Notes under the pieces: model-generated | The model's input: only the letters and a program-made list of their open reading frames with translations | The model's database searches: none | What the model was told of the DNA's origin: nothing | In this document: positions 58,770 through 64,000 of the stretch, in pieces | Numbering within the stretch: position 1 is the first letter of the stretch | Layout: each line of letters begins with the position of its first letter | Origin: Caulobacter sp031457805 | Lineage (GTDB): Bacteria; Pseudomonadota; Alphaproteobacteria; Caulobacterales; Caulobacteraceae | Assembly (NCBI RefSeq): GCF_031457805.1 | Contig: NZ_JAVDXI010000002.1 | Span: 248,001 to 312,000 of the forward strand | Direction: 5' to 3' | Length of the DNA stretch: 64,000 nt | Made by a program: the position numbers and the translations under genes

Positions 58770-58939
58770 ATCGGCGAGGCCCAGAAGAGCGCCCCGCGAC
58801 GAGGAGGCGGCTTATGGCAGAGCGCTTCGCGGTTTGCAAGCGCCCTTTGAGGGGTTGCGTCGCGGCTTTTTTCCAAGGCTTGATCGCAGCGGGTTTCGGG
58901 CGGGTTTGACGCCTGGATTTGTTGGGGCGGAGTTCTGGT

Positions 58940-59800
58940 TTGCGTCTGTTCGTTTTCGGCTTGGGCTATGTGGGCGCGGCGTTCGCCGACGCGTTGCAGG
59001 AACGCGGCTGGGACATCGCCGCCTCCGCACGCAACCCTGGTCAGGCCCAGGCGCTTCGCGACCGCGGAATCACGCCAGCCGACCCGGCTGACCGCGACGG
59101 CATGATCGCTGCGCTGTCCGGCGTGAACGCGATCCTGGTGACCGCGCCCCCGGCCCCCGACGGCTGTCCGGCGCTGGAGTCGATCGTTCCGGCCCTGGCT
59201 CAGGCCAAGGCCTATCCCGACTGGATCGGCTATCTGTCGACGACCGGCGTCTATGGCGATTTCGAGGGCCGGTGGGTTTTCGAGACCTCGCCGCTCAAGG
59301 CCCAGTCGGTCGAAGGCGCGCGCCGGGTCGGCGCCGAGCGCGACTGGCGCCAGGTCGGGCGCGGGATGGGCCTGACGGTGACGACTTTCCGCCTGCCGGG
59401 AATCTACGGCCCCGGCCGCAGCGCGCTGGACCGCCTGCGCGCCGGCGAAGGCCGCCGGATCGTCAAGCCAGGACAGGTGTTCAGCCGCATCCACCTCGAC
59501 GACATCGTCTCGGGCCTGCTGGCCTCGCTGGATCGACCCCGCGCGGGCGGGATCTACAACCTCGTCGATGATGCGCCCGCCCCGCCCCAGGATGTCATGG
59601 AGCACGCCGCCAGGCTGCTCGGCGTTCCCGTCCCGCCGGACCTGCCGTTCAACGAACTGGGCATGTCGCCGGCGACGCGGCGGTTCTACGCCGAGAACAA
59701 GCGGGTCTCGAACGCCCTGATCAAGGCGGAGCTGGGCTGGCGGCCAAAGCATCCGACCTACCGCGAAGGTCTGGCGGCGATCCTGAAGGCGGGCGGTTAG
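58940..59800 (+). CDS. NAD(P)-dependent SDR/epimerase-like protein (YeeZ type)
   Basis: 286 aa from a TTG at 58940 with cggag 7 nt upstream. Rossmann start LRLFVFGLGYVGAAFADALQERGWDIAASAR. Then YLSTTGVYGDFEGRWVFE (SDR active-site type with S/T-Y), FRLPGIYGPGRSALDRLR and HLDDIVSGLLASL follow epimerase-type order. The third catalytic residue (Lys of YxxxK) is not obvious, as in YeeZ-like proteins. Substrate unknown. Its TAG stop overlaps the stop codon of the convergent toxin gene. Confidence 0.83.
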   Translation: MRLFVFGLGYVGAAFADALQERGWDIAASARNPGQAQALRDRGITPADPADRDGMIAALSGVNAILVTAPPAPDGCPALESIVPALAQAKAYPDWIGYLSTTGVYGDFEGRWVFETSPLKAQSVEGARRVGAERDWRQVGRGMGLTVTTFRLPGIYGPGRSALDRLRAGEGRRIVKPGQVFSRIHLDDIVSGLLASLDRPRAGGIYNLVDDAPAPPQDVMEHAARLLGVPVPPDLPFNELGMSPATRRFYAENKRVSNALIKAELGWRPKHPTYREGLAAILKAGG

Positions 59801-60081
59801 GGGCTGTCTGGCCAACGACGAGAGGCGTGAAAAACCCTCAAGATTTCAATCAAGTCGTCGCGCGCCCTGTAGGCGACGATGAAAGGGCCGCCCGGCACGA
59901 CCAGTTCACGCGTCCCCTTGCGCCGTCCTGGCCGCCCAAGATTGGGAAAGGCGGACAACTTCGCCACGAACTCCCAAATTCTGCGAACCTGCTTCACCGC
60001 CGCCGTAGGCCGATCCTGGGCGATCCAGGCGTACGCAAACCTCAGATCGCGCGAGGCGCTATCGGTCCAAGTGACGCGCAC
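59797..60081 (-). CDS. ParE/RelE-family toxin
   Basis: 94 aa beginning at a GTG 3 nt after the antitoxin stop. The family layout is clear: MRVTWTDSASRDLRFAYAWIAQ, an alpha-helical hairpin, FPNLGRPGRRKGTRELVVPGGPFIVAYRARDDLIEILRVFHASRRWP. The ending HASRRWP is typical of ParE-like gyrase-type or RelE-type toxins. The cellular target is not determined. It overlaps the SDR gene's end by 4 nt, convergently. Confidence 0.9.
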   Translation of the reverse strand: MRVTWTDSASRDLRFAYAWIAQDRPTAAVKQVRRIWEFVAKLSAFPNLGRPGRRKGTRELVVPGGPFIVAYRARDDLIEILRVFHASRRWPDSP

Positions 60082-60084
60082 GCG

Positions 60085-60354
60085 TCAATCACGACTTGGA
60101 GTCAGGCGCTCGTTGGGCGTCCCCCACGAGTCTATCCATTCGCCGACCTTGTCATGATCGAAGACACGGCCTTCCTCTGCGGCGCGCAGTCCTTCATCGA
60201 TCGCCGCATCCTGCCAGTCACGCAATTCGACAAAGTCGCGCAAAGCCCGCTCGATGATCGCTGTCTTAGGCTGGTCCATCCCTTCGGCGATCTCTGAGAG
60301 GCGCCGGTCCAGGTCGCTGTCTAGCTCAATGCTCAAGGAAGCGGGCTTCGCCAT
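60085..60354 (-). CDS. Ribbon-helix-helix antitoxin
   Basis: 89 aa from the ATG at 60352-60354; a GTG one codon earlier is possible. The N-terminal RHH DNA-binding fold is ASLSIELDSDLDRRLSEIAEGMDQPKTAIIERALRDFVE, and the C-terminal WQDAAIDEGLRAAEEGRVFDHDKVGEWIDSWG segment wraps the toxin in this family. It probably autoregulates the operon. Toxin gene follows after 3 nt. Confidence 0.9.
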   Translation of the reverse strand: MAKPASLSIELDSDLDRRLSEIAEGMDQPKTAIIERALRDFVELRDWQDAAIDEGLRAAEEGRVFDHDKVGEWIDSWGTPNERLTPSRD

Positions 60355-60412
60355 CACGAAAATCCGGAACAGGCCAAGAACAAACCATACGCTTGATGGC
60401 GGTTATGTCCAG

Positions 60413-61285
60413 CTACTCGTCGTCGATCGGCAGCGGGCGCGGCGCGATTCCGGTTGCTTCCAGCCCTGCTGCGTTGCGCAGCCGCGCCGCCCGCGCCAGG
60501 CGACGGGACACGAGATCGCCCTCTTCCGGCTCAGCCAGGCCCTTGGCTTCGGACACGGCGGCGACCAGGCGCTCGAGGTCTTGCGGGCGCGACAGCCGGT
60601 GATCGCCGTCCTTGATCAGGCTGAATACGACATTGTCCGAGGTCAGGGCGTTGGCCAGTTCCAGGGCGTGGGTCCAAGGCACGTCGGGGTCCGCCCCGCC
60701 CTGCAGGATGCGCACCGGAACATCGATCGGAACGGGGCCAGGCAGGATCGACCACCGCGCCCCGTCCTCCAGAAGGTCGCGGGTGATCGGATAGCCGCCG
60801 TCATCGTACTCGGACGGGCGGATCCAGAAGCCGTCGCGGGCGATCGCCGCCTTGGCTTCGGCGGACAGTTCGGGCCCCATCAGCTTTTCGGTGAAGTCCG
60901 GCGCAGGCGCGATCAGCACCATGGCCTTCACCCGGTCGGGCCGTGCAATCGTCGCCAGGCATGACAGCCAGCCGCCCATCGACGAGCCGACCAGCACCAG
61001 CGGCCCGTCAGTCAATTCGTCGATCACCGCCAGGGCGTCGCCCCGCCAGCGGCTGATCGTGCCGTCCTGGAAGGCCCCGCCCGACTCGCCATGGCCGAAA
61101 TAGTCGAAGCGCAGATAGCTGCCGCCCGTCGCCTTGGCCTGCTCGGCCAGCACCTCGGCCTTCGTGCCGGTCATGTCGGAGTGGAAGCCGCCCAGCCATA
61201 CGACCGTGGGTCCCTCGCCCTCCACGCGCCGCCACGCAAGGGTCGATCCGTCTTCGCGCGCCAGGGCGCCCCGGGATTCGGTCAT
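60413..61285 (-). CDS. Alpha/beta hydrolase
   Basis: 290 aa, cytosolic. The oxyanion strand is VVWLGGFHSDM, the nucleophile Ser102 in GSSMGGWLSC, the acid Asp is in LQGGADPDVP and the His is in DGDHRLSRPQD. Early RFDYFGHGESGG is typical. The sequence resembles the mitochondrial ABHD10 group of serine hydrolases that act on acyl-protein or glucuronide esters; specificity is inferred. It is divergent from the GT4 gene, 54 bp apart. Confidence 0.87.
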   Translation of the reverse strand: MTESRGALAREDGSTLAWRRVEGEGPTVVWLGGFHSDMTGTKAEVLAEQAKATGGSYLRFDYFGHGESGGAFQDGTISRWRGDALAVIDELTDGPLVLVGSSMGGWLSCLATIARPDRVKAMVLIAPAPDFTEKLMGPELSAEAKAAIARDGFWIRPSEYDDGGYPITRDLLEDGARWSILPGPVPIDVPVRILQGGADPDVPWTHALELANALTSDNVVFSLIKDGDHRLSRPQDLERLVAAVSEAKGLAEPEEGDLVSRRLARAARLRNAAGLEATGIAPRPLPIDDE

Positions 61286-61339
61286 GGCGTCGCCTTGATC
61301 CTTTCGCTAACTACGGGCCGTTATCTCGTCGAGACTCGC

Positions 61340-62512
61340 GTGCCCGACCTACCCGCCAACTTCACCCTGCTGCAAGTGACGCCGGAACTGGAAACCGGCG
61401 GCGCTGAACAGACGACGATTGATGTCGCCCACGCCGTGGTCGCGCAAGGCGGCAAGGCGCTGGTCGCCACCCGCGGCGGGCGGATGGCCGCGCGCCTGGA
61501 AGCCGACGGCGGTCGCCTGGCCCAGATGCCGGCCCAGTCCAAGAACCCGCTGGTCATGCTGGGCAACGCCGCCCGACTGATCGACCTGATCCGACGCGAG
61601 AAGGTCAGCCTGGTTCACGCCCGCTCCCGCGCGCCGGCGTTCAGCGCCCTGTGGGCCGCTCACGCCACCAAGGTGCCATTCGTCGCCACCTATCACGGCG
61701 TCTACAACGCCAAGTCCGGCCTCAAGCGCTGGTACAATGCGGTGATGACCAAGGGCGCGGTCGTGATCGCCAATTCCGAATACACGCGCGAGCACGTCAT
61801 TCGCGAGCATGGCGTTTCCGCCGACAAGGTGGTGGCCATCCCGCGCGGGGTCGATCTGTCGCGCTTCGAACCGGGCGTCGTGTGCGCCGAACGGATCGAG
61901 TCCCTGCGCCGGGCCTGGGGCGTGGCGGCCGACGAGCGCAGGCTGACGGTGCTGCTGGCTGGCCGCCTGACCCGCTGGAAGGGCCAGGGGCTCCTCGTGC
62001 AGGCCATGGCCCTGCTGAAGGCGCGCGGCGAGGACAAGGTGCTGCTGCTGCTTGCCGGCGACGACCAGGGTCGCAAGGGCTATCGCGCCGAGCTCGAAGC
62101 CGCGATCGCGCAGGCGGGGCTGCAGGACGCCGTCAAGCTGGTCGGTCACTGCGACGACATGCCGGCGGCCTATCTGCTGGCCGACCTTGCTATTGCTCCC
62201 TCCCTGGAGCCCGAAGCTTTCGGGCGTACGGCGGTGGAGCCCCAGGTCATGGGGCGACCGGTCATGGCGGCCGATCACGGGGCCACGCGCGAGACAGTCA
62301 TCCCAGGCGAAACCGGCTGGTTGGTCGCGCCCGGCGACGCCGAGGCCTGGGCCGCGGCGCTGCTCGAAGCCGTCGAGATCGGCGCGTCGGGGCGTCAATC
62401 CATGGGACAAGCCGCTCGTCTGCGTGCTCGGCGGTTGTATTCAGTGGACGCGATGTGCGAAGCGACCCTCAAGGTCTATGCGCGGGTGTTGGGTTTGGAG
62501 CGTTCGTCTTGA
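61340..62512 (+). CDS. GT4-family glycosyltransferase
   Basis: 390 aa from a GTG at 61340 (VPDLPANFTLLQVTPELETGGAEQTTIDVAHAV); the ORF extends further upstream but overlaps the divergent gene. GT-B fold with acceptor-side GGAEQ, and donor-side LLAGRLTRWKGQGLLVQAMALL and the EX7E-like PSLEPEAFGRTAVEPQVMGRPV. It probably adds a sugar to lipopolysaccharide or a polysaccharide. Its TGA overlaps the start of the next gene by 3 nt, so the two are coupled. Confidence 0.9.
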   Translation: MPDLPANFTLLQVTPELETGGAEQTTIDVAHAVVAQGGKALVATRGGRMAARLEADGGRLAQMPAQSKNPLVMLGNAARLIDLIRREKVSLVHARSRAPAFSALWAAHATKVPFVATYHGVYNAKSGLKRWYNAVMTKGAVVIANSEYTREHVIREHGVSADKVVAIPRGVDLSRFEPGVVCAERIESLRRAWGVAADERRLTVLLAGRLTRWKGQGLLVQAMALLKARGEDKVLLLLAGDDQGRKGYRAELEAAIAQAGLQDAVKLVGHCDDMPAAYLLADLAIAPSLEPEAFGRTAVEPQVMGRPVMAADHGATRETVIPGETGWLVAPGDAEAWAAALLEAVEIGASGRQSMGQAARLRARRLYSVDAMCEATLKVYARVLGLERSS

Positions 62513-63480
62513 GCAAGGAGATCAAGAAGGTCCTGGTCATCAAGCTGGGGGCGCTGGGCGATTTCGTGCTGGCCCTGGCCGCGATGCGCAAGATCCGTGA
62601 AGCCCACCCCAAGGCCAAGATCACCCTGCTGACCACCCCGCCCTTCGAGGCCCTGGCCAAGCTCAGCCCCTACGTCAACACCGTCGAAACCGACGGACGG
62701 CCCGAGGACTTCGGCCAGACCCTGGCCATGATCAGCCGCCTTCGCAAGGCGCGCTATGACCGCGTCTATGACCTGCAGACCAACAGCCGGACCAACTGGT
62801 ATTTCCAGCTGCTGCGCCCCTTCCCGCCGCAATGGAGCGGGATCGCGGTCGGGTGCTCCCTGCCGCAGAAGGGTTCGGCCCGTCTGCGCATGCATACGCT
62901 GGAGCGTCAGGCTGATCAGCTCCGTGCGGCGGGAATCTGGCCCGACGCGCCGACGGAACCGGGCAGCGCGCCGCCGCCGGACCTGTCCTGGATCCTGCGC
63001 AAGCACAAGGAGCCGCGCCCCGTCGCCGGCGCCGCCGCGCCGCGTCCCTATGTGCTGTTCGTGCCGGGCGGTTCGGCCCATCGCCTCGAGAAGCGCTGGC
63101 CGGTCGAGTGCTATGCCCAGCTCGGCTCTCTGCTGAAGGCCAAGGGCCTGGATATCGTCATCATCGGCGGTCCGCAGGAAAGCGCCATGGCGCGCCACAT
63201 CCAGAAGGCCGTCGGCGGCGCGCGCGACCTGACCGGCCGCACCGACTTCGCGCAGCTGGCCGTTCTGGGCGCCAAGGCGGCGCTGACCGTCGGTAACGAC
63301 ACCGGCCCGACCCACCTTCTGGCGGCCGCCGGCGCACCGACCATTGCGTTGTTCTCCGACGCTTCGGATCCTGAACTGTGCGGCCCGCGCGGCCACGTGG
63401 CGGTGATCCGCTCGCCGGACCTGAAGGCGCTGCCGGTCAGCACGGTGGCCAGCGCGGCGATGGCTCTGCTGCCGCATTAA
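62509..63480 (+). CDS. GT9-family (heptosyltransferase-like) glycosyltransferase
   Basis: 323 aa beginning at a TTG in the TTGA overlap with the preceding gene's TGA; ttggag lies 8 nt upstream. The N-terminus VLVIKLGALGDFVLALAAMRKIREAHP is the ADP-heptose transferase start. The C-terminal donor-binding half is PYVLFVPGGSAHRLEKRWPVECYAQL, IVIIGGPQES and TVGNDTGPTHLLAAAGAPTIALF. It probably transfers a heptose to LPS inner core together with the coupled GT4 enzyme. Which sugar is not predictable. Confidence 0.9.
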   Translation: MSKEIKKVLVIKLGALGDFVLALAAMRKIREAHPKAKITLLTTPPFEALAKLSPYVNTVETDGRPEDFGQTLAMISRLRKARYDRVYDLQTNSRTNWYFQLLRPFPPQWSGIAVGCSLPQKGSARLRMHTLERQADQLRAAGIWPDAPTEPGSAPPPDLSWILRKHKEPRPVAGAAAPRPYVLFVPGGSAHRLEKRWPVECYAQLGSLLKAKGLDIVIIGGPQESAMARHIQKAVGGARDLTGRTDFAQLAVLGAKAALTVGNDTGPTHLLAAAGAPTIALFSDASDPELCGPRGHVAVIRSPDLKALPVSTVASAAMALLPH

Positions 63481-63502
63481 GGGTCGCCACTCGACCCCAA
63501 TT

Positions 63503-63540
63503 GTCATCCCGGGCGAAGCGCAGCGAAGACCCGGGACCGC
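63503..63540. repeat. Left inverted copy flanking the GIY-YIG gene
   Basis: 38-bp element starting gtcatcccgg and ending ccgggaccgc. Its reverse complement matches 63927-63964, with differences limited to the central loop. It folds on itself (gtcccgg-type ends) and lies 46 bp before the GIY-YIG start. Confidence 0.85.
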
Positions 63541-63552
63541 AGGAAGAGCCCT

Positions 63553-63593
63553 CTCGCATTGCGCGTGTAGATTTTATACTCTCGCAATGCGAG
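63553..63593 (+). promoter_or_regulatory. Hairpin containing the GIY-YIG start codon
   Basis: CTCGCATTGCG (63553-63563) and CGCAATGCGAG (63583-63593) are perfect 11-bp inverted repeats around a 19-nt loop. The ATG (63587-63589) lies in the right arm, so it would be paired in mRNA. No Shine-Dalgarno sequence is seen. Confidence 0.8.
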
Positions 63594-63976
63594 ATCATTC
63601 CTACGCCGTCTACCTGATGACCAATACGCGACGCGGCGTTCTATACGTTGGCGTCACGTCAAACCTATCGTCGCGCGCTCAACAACATCGTGAGCATCTA
63701 CTACCGGGCTTCACGCGTCGCCACGGCTGCACACGCCTCGTTTGGTTCGAGATTCACACCGACATCGAAAGCGCCATCCAACGCGAAAAGTTGATCAGGC
63801 GATGGCGGCGGCAGTGGAAATTCGAACTGGTCGAAGCCCGCAACCCCGAGTGGATAGATCTCTACCCCGCCCTGATAGGGGAGATCGATTACCCCTGGCA
63901 CGAGCCTCCTGCCGTTCCAGGGTTTGGCGGTCCCGGCTCTACGCTTCGCTTCGGCCGGGATGACATCGAAGGTTGA
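63587..63976 (+). CDS. GIY-YIG nuclease-family protein
   Basis: 129 aa. The GIY-YIG core is VYLMTNTRRGVLYVGVT (8-24), Arg30 and His34 in LSSRAQQHREH, and a Glu in AIQREKLIRRWRRQWKFELV, the catalytic set of the stand-alone family. The C-terminal 16 residues (GGPGSTLRFGRDDIEG) are encoded by the right flanking repeat (63927-63964), so the reading frame runs into the element. The start codon lies in a hairpin and lacks a visible RBS. Such single-domain proteins are frequent in Caulobacter genomes; function is unproven. Confidence 0.87.
   Translation: MRDHSYAVYLMTNTRRGVLYVGVTSNLSSRAQQHREHLLPGFTRRHGCTRLVWFEIHTDIESAIQREKLIRRWRRQWKFELVEARNPEWIDLYPALIGEIDYPWHEPPAVPGFGGPGSTLRFGRDDIEG
63927..63964. 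repeat. Right inverted copy flanking the GIY-YIG gene
   Basis: 38-bp element ending cgggatgac, inverted relative to 63503-63540. It lies inside the last codons of the GIY-YIG gene. Confidence 0.85.
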
Positions 63977-64000
63977 AGCGGCTCAATACCCCGCGTAACG

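Overview
This is GC-rich alphaproteobacterial chromosome, almost certainly Caulobacter (C. vibrioides/crescentus or a close relative). A 691-aa CckA has its phosphorylation residues at exactly H322 and D623, a DivJ-type kinase is present, fliQ-fliR-flhB lie next to cckA, recA carries a GTTC-N7-GTTC SOS box, and TTAA-N7-TTAA CtrA boxes occur. No rRNA, insertion sequence, prophage or CRISPR was seen. Genes are dense on both strands and mostly housekeeping or conserved accessory functions.

Layout. 0-10 kb: rpsD; a small lipoprotein; a GH46/lysozyme-like protein; a formaldehyde-detoxification pair (glutathione-dependent formaldehyde dehydrogenase and S-formylglutathione hydrolase); a DUF1254-type exported protein; a host-attachment family protein; a TrmJ-like RNA methyltransferase; and a hybrid histidine kinase. 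10-25 kb: icd, a DUF2939 protein, a phytase-like esterase, an AEC transporter, a VOC protein, an AraC/GyrI regulator, alaS, an OsmC protein, recA, an EAL phosphodiesterase divergent from recA, and a DUF885 peptidase-like protein. 25-36 kb: small membrane and enzyme genes, a membrane LuxR-HTH regulator with a DUF4199 partner, then the cell-cycle/flagellar block cckA, flhB, fliR, fliQ, a TonB-C-like secreted protein and a helical-repeat protein. This block ends in a 360-bp AT-rich regulatory region with CtrA-type boxes and a perfect sigma-54 promoter.

36-48 kb: a Tat-exported aminotransferase, an exported alpha/beta hydrolase divergent from a LytTR membrane regulator, prfC, an exported HExxH protein with tetratricopeptide-like helices, a TonB-dependent receptor and small proteins including DUF1491. 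48-55 kb: a DivJ-type kinase divergent from a small soluble DivJ/PleC-type kinase, an overlapping sufE-trhO pair, a DUF2383 protein, and an operon of a stand-alone DnaA-domain-IV protein with a DUF6456 protein. 55-64 kb: kdgK, a second DUF885 protein, two identical tRNA-Gly(GCC) genes, an SDR protein, a ParE/RelE-type toxin with RHH antitoxin, an alpha/beta hydrolase, an overlapping GT4-GT9 pair likely for surface polysaccharide, and a GIY-YIG nuclease gene enclosed by inverted repeats.

The most unusual features are small. The GIY-YIG gene is bracketed by two 38-bp inverted copies of one element, the right copy encodes its C-terminus, and its start codon lies in an 11-bp hairpin arm. A family of CTAGAGC-ended palindromes repeatedly begins exactly at the TAG stop codon of neighbouring genes. 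A sigma-54 promoter and CtrA-type boxes sit beside flagellar and cell-cycle genes, in front of genes of unknown function. All family names come from motif recognition by eye; no search was run.
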